A DNA stretch of 64,000 bases from Lithobates sylvaticus (GCA_028564925.1 CM053029.1:430495297-430559296); one strand, 5' to 3'; positions 11,066-23,192 are shown, counted from the first letter of the stretch. Numbers and translations are program-made. Notes: generated by a model not told the origin, from the sequence alone.

Positions 11066-14000
11066 TACATTGCCTGCTGTGATTGGCTCAGCGGTGCACA
11101 CTGTATGCACACTGTATTCTGCAGTGTTCCTGGCGCTACTGTACTAACACAGCATCATATACTGTGTGTACCTGGCGCTCTACATATTAACAAAGCATCC
11201 TGTACTGCACATCCAGCTCCAGATCTCCCCTTAAATACAGGTATGATTTATGGTGCTTTGGAGGAGAGGATTCATTGTTGCTACCTGCCAATTGTGGGAT
11301 CTCTGGGACTTGTAGTTCACCAGTTTCCTTTTTCTGATGTTTTTTTTTTAAGTTTTTGATGTTTTTTTTAAAATGGTGTTGCCTCGGAAGGGGGGTAGCC
11401 CAAAAGTTTTTACTGGAAAAATAGGGGGTCGTCTTATACGGTAGTCTTTTTTTTTTACCATTAGATAATCTCAGTACCCCAGAAAAAACATTTGTATCTC
11501 ACTTTTGAAATGGTGTTTTATTTTATTAGATCCAAAAAAATGTGGACACCTCTTAAAAAAAAAAATGTTGTTAGTTAAATAAATCCTCAGTTTACAAGCA
11601 CAAAAGGGCAAATATCCTAGAACTGCTAAGAAAGATAATGGGGGCAATTAATCAAAAGCACTTAATGGTATTGTAGATCTCTGCCAAGGTTTCATCTTCC
11701 AATGTATTTTGCTAGTGATTCATCAGTAGATTAGTAAGTCTATTTTCTGGTGTTTTTTTCTAGTTCATACAGTATATTAATTTCAGAAGTAGAACAATGT
11801 TTAGCAGTTGTCTGGGAAGTGTAGTATCAGTAACATTCTACAATTACATTGCAATTTTGTATAATACTATTACATTTAATCTGAGTCTGGGTTGGAAATT
11901 ATTATCACAGGCTGCACTCCTGTTTTTGTTTTTTTTGCTGAAAAAGGACTTTCAAGGAAATCAATATTAATGCATGTGTTCTGAATCCAAGCAAGGCATG
12001 TATTTATTCATACTGCGTATAATTGTTTTGTAATGAATGTACATGCTGTAAGTATAATAGTCTGATTTTCAGATGACCCTGTTAGCATTGTGTAGCAGAG
12101 CATGGGATATATGTCTTGATCAGCGTGACAATATGGCAATAAGGGTGAAATTGACCAATATTTCCTTAGGAATTGACAGCTTTGTAATACTTACCATTCT
12201 ATTAAAAATCTGTAAGCAGCCAAAGGACATAAATAATCTTCTTTCTTTATTATCTGGAGGCTGCAAATATGAATGGAATTCCTGCATGTTTTCTTAAATG
12301 TTGATCTTGATTAAGTTGTATTATTTAGTTGTATGAAAATTAGGATTTGGAGGCTGGATTGTAGCCAAAATTAAACAGGATTTCATATTTGGCTGCGTGC
12401 TAATTGCAGTTTACAGTCAGGTTTAAATTCAATATTTAATTGTTTTTTAGTGCTCCACTTTTCAAATTTTAAGCAGTTATGTCTGGGCAACAATATTAGC
12501 AATTCTTTCTGGAAGTGCGATTTCAAGCATAATATGTTTTCTCAGGTGTAAAAAGGAAGATTTTGTTTTGTTACAGGATGTCTGATGTTTAATGGCTATA
12601 TACTGTGTACAAAAGCCCCTTGTAAATTCACTTTTCTAGTCTTCTCTTACCAAACATTGTATAGCTTATTCCAGTCAACACTTATTTTGGATTTGATTTA
12701 CCATTTTTTATTGAAAAATATCTTTACAAATATCTGCACTTTGCAAGGCATCGTTCCCTTATCTGACTGAATGGGGTGAAGCTTTGACTTCCATCATCCA
12801 ATTGTTTTCAAGCAAAAATACAGTTTTTCATTTACCTTGCACATGTGCTGGTATTCTTTGTAAAGTGAATCTTCACAACATTCACTAAGCCAAGTGAAAT
12901 AAATTCACTTTGGAAAAATCAACTCCATTATGTAGACCACTTGGCTGCCTTCCATTGACTCTTACATTTTTGCAAGCTTTAGGCTTAGCAGTGATATAAA
13001 TTTCCCAGTGTACAGAATTATACTTCATATTCAAAATGTTATTTCTTCAAAACATTTTTTGTCTTTGTTTCCAGCATGGCGAAAGAATATCATGAGAAAC
13101 ACTTCAAGCCTGGAACTAGTATTTTCAGTTCCAAACTCCTTGAAAAATATAAATAATTGTATTTCCTTGATAAGAAATATTATGAAGGAGACAGCTGGTG
13201 ATACTGTTGTGGATTTCCTTGACCATGAGTACTGGAGCAGGCAGGCCAGCTATTCAAGCAGTAGTTCTATCATTGCTTAAAGCCCAAGTCCATATTAAAA
13301 AAATGGTTTTCTCAGCCCAGACTTAAAATAAAAAGCAGCTCTAGCTGCTGTCTTCAAACGATCGCCAGCACTGTCCCCAACAAACTCACAGCTCTGACTC
13401 CCAACTGCCACTCCTTTTCTGGGGTAAATAACACCCATTACATTTCCTATAACTTTCTGTCATGTCTGTAGCTCAAAACATAAAGGGAAATCTACCCAGT
13501 GGGAAACTGATGGCAAAAAAGCTAGCGTTTAATTCAAAATTTAAAAAGGAAGTACAGTATTAGATATACTGTACTTGATGTAGAAATGACATACTTTTAT
13601 AGATAATTATTAAAAAAAAAATACATTTGAATAAATTATCATATAATTACCTTATCTGATATAAATGTATCTAATTTACAACCTACCTAATATCTTACAT
13701 AATCTTATCAAAGATTAAAAAAACAAAAAATCTTTACCCAGCAACATTTCGAACAACCATGTTCTATCAAGCTGAATGTATGTGCAGAAACAGGTGGAAT
13801 CAATCAAGATAAACCCATTTAGCATGTTTAGATAATTGAAGTTAATATTCCCACCTTGTGGGTCATTAAATTGAAATCATCAAAAACTGTCAATGCATGC
13901 TATATTACATTACATGACATAATCAAAGCTTTTTTTTTTTTTTGTTCTTAACACTGTCTGCTCTAACAACACAGCCTTCTTGCAGACATGGGTTATTGTT

Positions 14001-14401
14001 TAAATAAAAGTGAAGCGCTAGGGCAAAAAGTGCAATTCATGGGAATCGCACAACACATGTGATGTGCATACATCCAAAAATTGTATAATAAAGTGCAATT
14101 GTGCAATAATTGGTGCAGTTTGAAATTAAATAAATCATAACATATGTGCAATGTAATATCACAAGTGTAAAGAATGTGGAAATAGAAATAAAAGTTCATA
14201 TGCAGCTGATTTTCATCAGAAGTAGTCCCATGAAGAGGGGGTGTATTGAAAATGATGATCAAATGCTTGACAGCGTGATACCCATCATCACAAATAAAAT
14301 GAAGGCTTACCAGAAAGCCAGTGACCCCCCCCCTTTATTCAGGGAGGTCACAAAGCACTTTGTTGGATATGAGATCTACAGAAAAAATGTCATACTATAT
14401 A
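11066..14401. other. AT-rich spacer, no gene seen
   Basis: About 3.3 kb of mostly AT-rich DNA. 11090-11450 includes a tract reading GGGGGTCGTCTTATACGG, probably an old repeat. A 90-codon open frame at 13008-13280 has no recognisable motif. No RNA gene or MITE with clean ends was found. Confidence 0.4.
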
Positions 14402-15120
14402 TAGATGGGCGAACGCTTCGGCCCGAGCTTAAGTTCGGGCTGAACTTTCGCTGTTCGGGCGTTCTACAAACAGCTGAACAAACGGTCGTTCGACCATTTG
14501 TTCGGTCCCCCGAACTGAACACAATGCAATGCAGTGAAAGCTTCAGCCAATCAGGGCACAGAGCACTGTTAAGCCCCATACACACGGTCGGACAATCCGC
14601 GGACCAGGTCAGTCGGACTTTGTCCGACGTACTTTGTCCGATGTTGGCGTTGCGTACACACGGTCGGACAAAGTTGTCGGAATATCCGGTCCGTAATCTC
14701 GTGATTACGAATCTCGTAATCTCCGGTTTTGTAATCTCGTGACGTAAGTCGTCGTCCACGAGATTACAAAAGGGAAGTTCAGCACCACGTCAGGCACCCG
14801 TTGGGCTCCTTCTGCTGATCCCGTGTTTATCGAGAGTTAGTGGAAGTTTGGTGACTTCAGATTCGCGCTTCTCAGTTTTCTGACTCAGATCGTTACTGCT
14901 CTTCAGTTTGTGCTTGTCGTGCGTATCTGTTTATTAGTGCGTGTAGTCAGTTCGCATTTGTTGGTCATTGCGGCCTATATCTTGATATAGGACGCTTTGA
15001 TTTGCACTGCTTATTGTCTGCTCGTTGCTGCTATTCACTTCGTTCTTTCAGGCCTTGCTGTTTATCGGTGCTTTCTGTTTGTCCGTTCTGACCAGCCGAC
15101 CTTTTGTGACCTTCTGAGCG

Positions 15121-17290
15121 ATGTTTCCCGTGCGTACTCGTCGCCGAGTTCGTGCTGTACGCGGAATTGGTGTCGGGCTTTTAGCTTTGACCCAAGACCC
15201 GTCCATGAACAGAGTGACGAGGAGTATGTGGACCAAGAATTGGTTGCTTCAGCGTGACCAGTTCTCGCACATGCCTTTGCTTCGTGAGATCCGGGAGAAT
15301 AATCCTGATGATTTCAGGAACTTTCTCAGGATGACGGACCCCGATTTTCACCGTCTTTTGGCTTTGCTGACCCCCTTTATCAGCCGGCAGGATACCTGCA
15401 TGAGACAAGCCATTACTCCGGAGCAGAGGCTTGTTGCCACGTTGAGGTACTTGGCGACAGGGAGAAGTCTTCAGGATTTGAAGTTCTCTTCAGGTATCTC
15501 TCCCCAGGCCCTGGGAATCATTATTCCAGAGACCTGTTCTGCCATCATTCAGGTCCTGCAGGAGGACTATATTAAGGTAACATTTCTACTTTACTATTCC
15601 CTTCTATGTATGCTCTGTTTGCTAATGACTTGTATTTTTGACCTCCTTCCCTAATTACCATGATTGCAATATGTTCTAATATGCTGTGCCCCTTTTCTCC
15701 TTCATGCATTTTTCCCTTCACTTACCTCACCAGCATGCTCTTCTGCCCCAATAGACACCTATGGCCTAGTCACTTAAGCAATGTCTTTTGTCTGCTGCAT
15801 AGTATTGTTTGCCCCAAAACACCCCCTAAAATATGCACAAATGTTTGCTGTGTGGTTTACTTCATGTAGAGCCCCCTTTTTTTGTTCTTTTGGTGGGGGG
15901 GGGGGGGGGCAAACTCATTAGGAACCCCCTCCCCCAACTGCTCTGTCAGATGGTACCAATCCTTTATCTGCTGGCTTTCCCAAGGTCCATACACACTATA
16001 TACCTACCTCTTTATAGTGCGCATCTTTAGGGATGAATTCAGCAAAGCATGTAGTGCAAGGGACTGCCTCCATACATTCCATTTCCTATTTTTTTGTCTT
16101 CTTTCCCTCCTATTAGCTTGCTTGGTAATGTAATAATGTCACACTGTGCCTGCCTTTTTTGGGGGGGGGGGGGGGGGTTGAAATGTTATTTGATCTTTCC
16201 TGTGGCCTGCCAATAGTGTTAAGTACAGAGGGTCTGGCCAAACTAGCCCACATTATTGAGCCATTTGCCAATCAATGAAGTGCAGAGGGTTAGCTGTCCA
16301 CCACCCCCCCCCCCCAAAACCCCTAGTTATTGCCAATGGCCCATCAGAAGTGGGGGGATTGATGGGGGGGTGAGTAATCTGTGAAGGGGAGCCTCTACTT
16401 TTCTGTGCAAATACTTTCCAGCCTCCAATTTTAGACAATGCTCTTGTTCCTAGATGTTGATTGTCTAATCTGCTTGCAATGTTTAGGTGCAAAGTGACTA
16501 TATTTTTTTTTTTTCTTGTTTCACTCCACAGTTCCCTTCCACGCCACAGGAATGGCAGACTGTGGCCTCCCACTTTGCCAGCCGTTGGGACTTTCCTAAC
16601 TGCGGAGGGGCAATTGATGGGAAACACGTCCGCATCGTCCCACCGCCCAACTCGGGGTCCTACTATTATAATTATAAAGGGTTTAATAGTGTAGTGATGT
16701 TGGCGGTGGTGTCGGCAACATACGAGTTTATGTATGTGGACGTGGGGATGAACGGCCGGATATCGGATGGTGGGGCCATTACGCACACGGAGTTCTACTG
16801 GCGTCTCCAAAGTGGCAGTCTGTGCTTGCCACCTCCAGAGGAGAATGCCGAAGGACTCCCCTTCGTCTTTGTCGCAGATGAAGCGTTTGCGTTGACTCCC
16901 CATGTGATGAGGCCGTTCCCGATGAGGACCCTCACCCCGGACCAGAGGGTCTTCAACTACAGGCTGTCCAGAGCCAGAAGAGTTGTCGAGAACGCTTTTG
17001 GCATCCTGGCCAGCCGCTTCCGCCTGTTCCTGACGGCATTTAACTTGGCGGAATACAAACTGAACCACATAGTTCTTGCCTGTTGCATATTGCACAACTT
17101 CCTCAAAAGACATAACAGGAACTATGTGGTGCCCGTTGGCCCAGATGTGGAGGGCCCTCCAAATGCCGAACTCACAGCCCTTCGAGTGGCACGTCCAGGC
17201 TTGCCCCCTCTAAATGCCCGTGTGGTCCGGGACCAATATATGCAGTACTTTGTGGGTAGGGGGGCCATTGCTCTGCCTGACGATGTGTGA
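15121..17290 (+). CDS. HARBI1-like Harbinger transposase, two exons
   Basis: Exon 1 15121-15576 and exon 2 16532-17290; the intron starts GTAACA and ends in a pyrimidine tract plus CAG, phase 0, giving about 404 residues. Exon 1 holds the helical N-terminal part (RMTDPDFHRLLALLTPFIS, then RYLATGRSLQDLKFSSGIS). Exon 2 holds the DDE_Tnp_4 nuclease: GGAIDGKHVRI with the first Asp at about 181, NGRISDGG at about 231, FVADEAF at about 268, and RRVVENAFGILASRFRLF with Glu at about 305. No stop or frameshift was seen, so it looks intact. ATG 15121 is the first in frame; 15208 (MNRVTRS) is an alternative. AATAAA at 17303. Known role: excision and insertion at TWA sites together with a Myb-like partner. 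Confidence 0.9.
15577..16531 (+). other. Intron of the Harbinger transposase gene
   Basis: Begins AAG|GTAACA and ends CTTGTTTCACTCCACAG. It contains two long G runs (about 15895-15909 and 16161-16177) and a C run (16303-16315). It joins two frames in phase 0 that together make a continuous HARBI1-type protein, which is the main evidence that it is spliced. Confidence 0.8.
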
Positions 17291-17302
17291 GAGGCATTTT
17301 TT

Positions 17303-17308
17303 AATAAA
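17303..17308 (+). terminator. Polyadenylation signal of transposase gene
   Basis: AATAAA lies 12 bp after the transposase stop codon, inside TTTTTTAATAAATCTG. Confidence 0.6.
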
Positions 17309-17309
17309 T

Positions 17310-18357
17310 CTGATATTTTAACCAACCTATGATTTCATGTCATTTCAGTCTTCTTTTTAGCTTATTTTACTTTGACATTTTTTCCCTTTGCCTTCGACAG
17401 TGGGAATGCACTTTCTGGGCAAAAGGAGGTAACAGTCTCTTCTTCCCAAAAAGATTATTCTCATGTTGTGTGTTTGCTACCTAATCTTTGGTCTAGAGAA
17501 GGTTTGTACTGCATAACTGACACCCAAAATACTCCTTTTCATCACCAGGTCTGACATGTGTGTATTCTCCAAAATGCTGTGCTCCGTGTTTTCGTACAAA
17601 GCACTGTGGGTGTCATTTACATAAGTCAAATCCGCTATGCTCTACAAGTGCATTGAAAAAGTTCCCCGGGAAAGAAAATTGGAGTGCAAAGTGGATTTGC
17701 CTTTAGTAAATAACACCCATTGCCCCCCATATCCTTTTCATTTTACATACATAATGCATTGTGTTTTTTAAATAAGGAAGCCACACATTTAGAAAAATAA
17801 AAGTTTACTAGGAAAACATTCCGCGTTTACAATCTTCACGCCAAAAATGACAACATCTTGGTTATTTACAACATTGTTTACAAACATTCCGCAATTGGTA
17901 AAACCAGGCATGGAGCAAAACAGAACCTAGGAACTTGGAAAGTTCAACTTTGTAAAGTGAAGACAAGATCAGACATGACTATATGTTCAAAGTGTGTTTG
18001 ATCTTGCCTTCATCACATGGGGGGGTCACCCCCGAAAAGTGGAAATTTGGAACATGCACACAATTTGGGACTGAAAATGGTCATTAGATGGTAAAACACA
18101 TGCCTAGAAGCTTCAAAAGTGCCATTTTCCATCATGGGGATGAATGGACGTTTTTTGGGGGTGCAACCCCTTCACCACAACCACTTTCGTAGTTCGTAAA
18201 GTGTTTGCACCCCCAAAAAAACGTTGCCATTCATCCACCATGGTGGGAGCTAGCACATGTGGACACAATGTGTGCATGTTCCAAATTTCAGACAGTTTTT
18301 AAGTTGCAAATGTGTTCTGAAGCTGGCACAAATGTGTGTTAATTACTTGGTGCGTTT
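17310..18357. other. Harbinger interior between convergent genes
   Basis: Region between the 3' ends of the transposase and Myb-like genes. It contains an imperfect inverted repeat at about 18135-18245 (arms CCATTCATCC... and GGATGAATGG...) and CCCCCAAAAAACG words in both orientations. No additional frame is supported. Confidence 0.5.
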
Positions 18358-19709
18358 TCATATTTTTCCTAAAATATCAATGATGTTCTTCAATTTTTGT
18401 TGAACATCATTGATGTTTTGCTTTATGTCATCTAGATCTCTATTGCAGACCATTATCTCTCCGATGAGTACGTGGGCACTCTCTGTGGTAAAGTGCGATT
18501 TTTCTTCCACAACATCCACGTCACCTAAAAACCACAAACAAACAAAAATGGGGTGTTGGAAATGAGGCAGCCATACATGGATTAGCTTACCAGTAGCTGT
18601 GTTCTCCCACACTCACCTGTTGTGGTGACAATTTCTCCAAGTTCGATGATCTCTCCTCCTCCTCCTCCTCCTCTGCTTCTGCTCTTTCCCCTTTTTTGGT
18701 AGGTGTTGGTTTGGGGGTTTCCTCAGACGGCCCAAGTTTTCGCTCCCCTATGAGAATGTCCAAAAGGAAGATTTAGCAACACAAGCTATTGAGGGCAGAA
18801 ATAGGAAATGACAAACATTGCTTGAAAGTGACGGACACTATTTTAGTTTGGCCAGTTACAAATGTCAACTACATGAATGAAGTCACTTTGTAAAAGTGCT
18901 AAACTGACTAGCTTTTTGGTAGAAGTTTGTGTGATGGAGACCCCCCTCTAGTATCCACTGGAGCACATGTGTGGAAAAGCATAATAAAAAGGGGGTTTGG
19001 GTGTCCCAGCACTAGTGCTCTAGAGTCCAGATGGGTAAACAGCTACTGAGTGACCTCTCCTTTACATTGAATAAATTGGCTTTACATTCTTGATGACATT
19101 TCTAGTGAGAACAAACTTCCTTTCCCCAAAAAAACACCAAACATCGTATTATAAGTGGCCGAACGATCGAGGTTGCGTACGATCGAATGCACACACACAC
19201 GACCATGACAGTGGCAGAAAGATCGAGGCTGAGTACGATCGAATGCACAGACGAACCTGAAAGTGGCCATTTTGGAATGTACAACTTGGTAAAAATCAAA
19301 ACACAATGGAGCAGTATGCAAGCAAGAAATCAAACACAAAACACAACTACTTACTTTTTTGAAGAATTCTCTTGATCTTTCTGTACTGATCGGCCTCCCT
19401 CAGTTTCAGGTCTGACCAGCGTTTCCTGAGTTGCTCCTTGGATCGTTGTACCCCAAAATTATTGTACAGCCTTCTCACAACTTTAGACATGATCTTGGCC
19501 TTGCGGACATTGGGGTTGAGGTAAGGCCCATACTTCCCATCATAGTCGCTCCTCTTTAATATGTCCACCATCTCCAACATTTCTCCAAATGACATATTGG
19601 AGGCCTTGAATTTCAGGTTCCGGGATCGGGACGTTTCTGCCTCCGGACTTTCCTCGTCCTCCTCCTCGTTGGTGGGATATTTGTGGCGCACCTGCTGTGT
19701 CCCCGCCAT
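18358..19709 (-). CDS. Harbinger Myb/SANT-like protein, three exons
   Basis: Exon 1 19709-19355, exon 2 18747-18617, exon 3 18524-18358, with donors AAAAAA|GTAAGT and CAACAG|GTGAGT and acceptors TCTCATAG and TTTTTAG. Exon 1 encodes an acidic N-terminus, then a Myb/SANT-like domain (MLEMVDILKRSDYDGKYG...RSKEQLRKRWSDLKLREADQ). Exon 3 ends in a probable coiled coil (NRDLDDIKQNINDVQQKLKN). The exon 1-2 frame is open, but exon 2 joins exon 3 correctly only in a frame shifted within its (GAG)n tract: reading IIELGEIVTTTG into DVDVVEEKS is natural, and an extra GA in GAGGAGAGATC would explain the break. So this copy probably has one slippage lesion. Known family role: binding transposon ends and importing the transposase. 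Confidence 0.78.
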
Positions 19710-19799
19710 GTGCTCTCCCCACTACGCCGTAAAGAGAAGGGGTGGGGAATAGACGAGAAAGATCGTCAGGGGCGGGCGGAGTTTGAAGCATGCGCAGTG

Positions 19800-19808
19800 T
19801 ATATAAAA
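19800..19808 (+). promoter_or_regulatory. TATA box of the MADF gene, in a divergent promoter
   Basis: TATATAAAA about 30 bp upstream of a plausible start near 19835. It lies in the 313 bp between the Myb-like start codon (19709, minus) and the MADF coding exon (20023, plus). A donor-like AACGAAG|GTACAA at 19888 would end a non-coding first exon, and CTTGCAG at 20007-20013 would begin the coding exon. The same interval must hold the Myb-like gene's promoter on the other strand. Confidence 0.6.
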
Positions 19809-20022
19809 CGTCACACGCCTGTGTCGTAGCCACGATCTGGGAGACGAGGGGAGAGAAAACTCACACGAGACGATCGCTACAAACGAAGGTACAATTTAAC
19901 GTTGGTACATAACTAGCCTAGACTGATTTGAACTTGAGGCTTCTTTATGGAGAAGATTAGGAGAGTTTAGCCTGACATAATTTATAGGGTTTGGTGTGTT
20001 GTTGTGTCTTGCAGAGATTGAT

Positions 20023-21214
20023 ATGAAGGGATTCAACGACATGAGTTTTCTCCCCCTCTTCATTGCCAAATACAGGGATTTTCCCATATTGTGGCAGGGT
20101 ATACACCCACATTACACCAACAAACCAAAGAGGCACGCAGCCCTGGAGGAACTTGTGGAATTTGTCAAGCCAAGGTTCCCCACGGCAACTGTTGATGATA
20201 TTAGAAAGAAAATTGGCAGCCTGAGGAGTGCGTATATCAGGGAGAGGAAGAAGGTCGTGAAGTCTGAGGAAACTGCAACTTCAGCAGATGAGGTCTATGT
20301 CCCCAAGCTCTGGTACTATCAGAGTCTCCATTTTCTGAAGGACCAGGCTGATGTCACGGAGCCAACCTCAACTCCTCCTTCCACGCTTCCTTGCGCACAG
20401 CCCACCCCTGATGAGGCTTCCGAGGAGCAACCTGGGCCTTCCAGTCTGGAAGAGGTGGAGGAGCCCAGCTTGTTCCAGGTATAGTAGTTTTGTTACCATT
20501 TATGGGAATAATGAATGATGTTCACTTAATTCAGGATCGCCAATTGCTTAGTTCCTAACGTGTTTGACATATCAACAGACAGTGGTGTTGGAGACATTTG
20601 GGGCCAGAATCTAAACTGCTGGGCTGAGAATTGTATGGTTTTCTATTTGTAAACATTTTGCACCAGTCACTAGATGAGAATTGTGTGTGTTTGATGAACA
20701 AATAACTGAAACTATGTCCCTTTTTCCTACACAGGAAGACCTCAGCCAGGAGGTGGCTGTGGAAGGTGGCAGTCAGGAGGAGGCAGGGGTTAGTGGCAGC
20801 CACCAGCTGGGTAGTGGCAGCCAAGAGGGGGCTAGGCCTCGGAGCCTGACTGACACCCAAACCCCTCCCCTCCACCCTCCGTACAAAAGGGCGAGAAGGG
20901 GGGGTTATGCGGCACAGTCAGCGCTCCGGATGATCAGAGAGGCTTCAGACTCCCTACATGCCACACCCGCCGACGAGGAGACCTTTGGCTCGGTGGTTGT
21001 CACAAAAATGATGGGTATGGAGGTGGGGCAACGCAACATGTGTGAGGGGCTCATCCTCCATGTCCTAAATAAGGGTAGGGCTGGGGAGATGACCCCACTC
21101 ACACATGTTTGCCATAGTTACCATGCTCCGCCTCCTCCTCCTCCTCCTCCTCCTTCTGCCACCCCACCAGCACGACAGCCACAGCGTGGAAGGAAGCGTG
21201 GAAGGAAGACCTGA
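20023..21214 (+). CDS. MADF-domain DNA-binding protein of the Harbinger, two coding exons
   Basis: Coding parts 20023-20478 and 20735-21214, phase 0 intron (TTCCAG|GTATAG ... CCTACACAG), about 311 residues. The N-terminus is a MADF (Myb/SANT-like in Adf-1) domain, residues 9-95: FLPLFIAKYRDFPILWQ, HAALEELVEFV, IRKKIGSLRSAYIRERKK, PKLWYYQSLHFLKD. A Pro/Glu-rich linker follows. The second exon has a basic YKRARRGG patch, then a conserved-looking helix (ALRMIREASDSLHA...MGMEVGQRNMCEGLIL) reminiscent of the BESS-type self-association regions that follow MADF domains, then a proline run and a basic tail (RGRKRGRK). Both exons are open. I infer that it binds DNA of the element as a second accessory factor; no catalytic domain is present. 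Confidence 0.85.
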
Positions 21215-21476
21215 GAGTGACGACCTGCAATCAGTCTGGTGTGAGAGAAGATGGAGCCTCTTGTAGTACCAGAGCCTGGGGACCTAGATGGCATCTGCTG
21301 CAGTTCCGGATACTTTGGACTTCACGACCAGATTGCACTCCCCTTAATATACGTACTCCTCAGGCCCCCAATTTTCTACGCTTGGACAATGATGGTTGCC
21401 GTGGGGGGCCAAGACTTTGCAAATTCCCCAAGTTTCACCATGGCTGCGTTCCTCTTTGGTTTGTTGGTGTGACCTA

Positions 21477-21482
21477 AATAAA
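21477..21482 (+). terminator. Polyadenylation signal of MADF gene
   Basis: AATAAA about 260 bp after the MADF stop codon, followed by a T-rich stretch. Confidence 0.5.
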
Positions 21483-22297
21483 GGTTTTTTTGATTTGAAA
21501 TAATCATTGACTATTGTGTTTTACTTTGCTACAATGACAGTTTTTCTTTGAGTAGGCTGGTACATTTCACTAATCCTAAGTAGAATTAACAAGGGGCAAC
21601 AACAACAAACAACCTCCTAGTAAATTTAAGCAAGAAATACAAATGTAAATAATGTGTTTTTGGTAATTTGAGACACACAACCCCCCTCCAAAAAAAAAAA
21701 AAAAAAAACATTCAAATATGTATTCCCCAAAAAAAAAAAAAAAGACAAATCATGGTAAAAAAAATAACAAAGATTCTTTTCCGTTCAGAGTAAAAATAAA
21801 CATGTAGTGTATAAATGCTGCAAAGTAATAAAGAAGTAAGTTTGTGAGAAGTGCGGGTGAATAGGAGCAGCTAAAACATGTCATTCTTGTTGCATTGTAA
21901 AGAAAAAGAGAATGCGCTGCATTAAAGACATTTTAACATTGCAGCGTGACGAATGTGCTGTGTCGATTAGGAAAGGTAGTTTTACCTGACCGAGCGCTTC
22001 CGTCACAGAATTTCTTCTGAGCATGCGTAGCACTTTGTCCGTCGGACAAGCGTACACACGCTCGGATTTGGTGTGATCGGACCGGGTTGACGGCAAATCA
22101 TTCCAGCAGGAGATAAGACTTTGTCCGACGGACAAACCGACGAACACTGTCCGATGGTGCATACACACGGTCTGATTTTTCAACAACCTTGTCCGATCGG
22201 ACCAAATTGATGAAAAAGTCCGACCGTGTGTATGGGGCTTAAGAGTCATGATTGGACACTGTCATCATGACTTTATCCAATCATTCCCGCCCCACAG

Positions 22298-22305
22298 TAT
22301 AAAAG
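22298..22305 (+). promoter_or_regulatory. TATA box of hAT-2
   Basis: TATAAAAG preceded by CCAAT-type words (ATCCAATCATTCCCGCCCCAC). The equivalent site in hAT-1 is TATAAAAC at 33770-33763 on the minus strand, also after a GCCCC-rich stretch, which supports a shared promoter architecture. Confidence 0.55.
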
Positions 22306-22671
22306 TATTCTTTCAATGGCAGCCATTTTCAGTGTGATTTCAGCGTGGAGATAGATAGAACAGGGCTCTGTTCAGTGCTATTAGATAATTAGTGTGCTAT
22401 ACTGTGCTATTTTGCTTCAATTGTCAGTGTAGAATATTAGTTTAGTGTATTGAGGAGGACCATCATTCAGCTTTGCATAGTGTGCAGCTAGAGTAGGGAC
22501 AGCTTAGATTCACTGTAGTGTAGTGAGACCGTGCCATTCATACATACATTAGTGTAGAGTGGGGACAGCTCATATAGGTTCAGTGTAGTGCAGTGAAACC
22601 ATGTCAGTAATCTTTACGTTAGTGTATAGCTAGAGTAGGGACAGTTCAGATAGCGTCAGTGTAGTGACAGT

Positions 22672-23012
22672 TGAACACCGTCTATTTGATTGCGTTACTG
22701 CCAGTTTAACGCCATTTACTTGTGTGTGCGTTACTGCCAGTTTAACGCCATTTACTTGTGTGCGCATTACTGACAGTTTAACGCCATTTACTTCTGTGTG
22801 TGTTACTGCCAGTTTAACGCCATATAGTTTTGTGTGCGTTACTGCCAGTTTAATGCCATATAGTTTTGTGTGCGTTACTGTCAGTTTAACACCATATCGT
22901 TTTGCGTGCATTACTGCCAGTTTAACGCCATATAGTTCTGTGTGCCTTACTGCCAGTTTAACGCCATCTAGTTTTGTGTGCGTTACTGACAGTTTAACGC
23001 CATATAGTTCTG
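22672..23012 (+). repeat. 36 bp minisatellite in the hAT-2 leader
   Basis: About nine and a half copies of a unit close to GCCAGTTTAACGCCATATAG plus TTTTGTGTGCGTTACT. The 36 bp period keeps both strands open and creates spurious repetitive frames. It lies between TATA and start codon, as the much longer array of hAT-1 does, but the sequence is unrelated. Confidence 0.85.
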
Positions 23013-23192
23013 GGCATCACTGTATGTTTGGCGCATTATATTATAGTGTATCCGTGGAGTGTCTCCGTGTAGTGTGAGTACTCAAATTAAAGTGCACCAA
23101 ACACCTCTTTACATTGATTAAAGTGCATCTACATACAGATTTCAACTTCTTCTTTACATTTGCTTATAAGCACTGCCCCCTCCCTCCCAATA

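Larger units (their letters stand above)
14572..22238 (+). mobile_element. Three-gene PIF/Harbinger DNA transposon, 7.7 kb
   Basis: Ends are AGCCCCATACACACGGTCGG and the reverse complement GTCCGACCGTGTGTATGGGGC, with TTA at 14569-14571 and 22239-22241. The right terminal repeat is one T short. Inside are a HARBI1-like transposase (+), a Myb/SANT-like gene (-) and a MADF-domain gene (+). Transposase and MADF frames are open through consensus splice sites. The Myb-like gene appears to have a small slippage. Harbingers of animals usually carry a transposase plus one Myb-like protein, so a third gene is noteworthy. The ends and subterminal regions match the MITE at 47217-47642 almost throughout. 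Confidence 0.9.

Noticed and set aside
6820-11075. Target-site duplication for the L1/Tx1-like LINE
   Set aside because: I compared the flanks outside the inverted 5' end and the A-rich tail and found no convincing direct repeat.
13008-13280. 90-codon frame as a possible host exon
   Set aside because: No splice context, motif or composition bias separates it from the AT-rich background.
16253-17113. 286-codon minus-strand open frame
   Set aside because: It is antisense to exon 2 of the Harbinger transposase, whose plus-strand frame has the clear DDE nuclease motifs.
22239-22241. TTAA (piggyBac-type) duplication for the 14.6 kb element
   Set aside because: TTAA is present at both ends, but the derivative MITE at 47217 has an unambiguous 3 bp TTA duplication and the transposase is HARBI1-like.
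22630-23077. Repetitive open frames on both strands
   Set aside because: Produced by the 36 bp minisatellite, whose period is a multiple of three; no domain.
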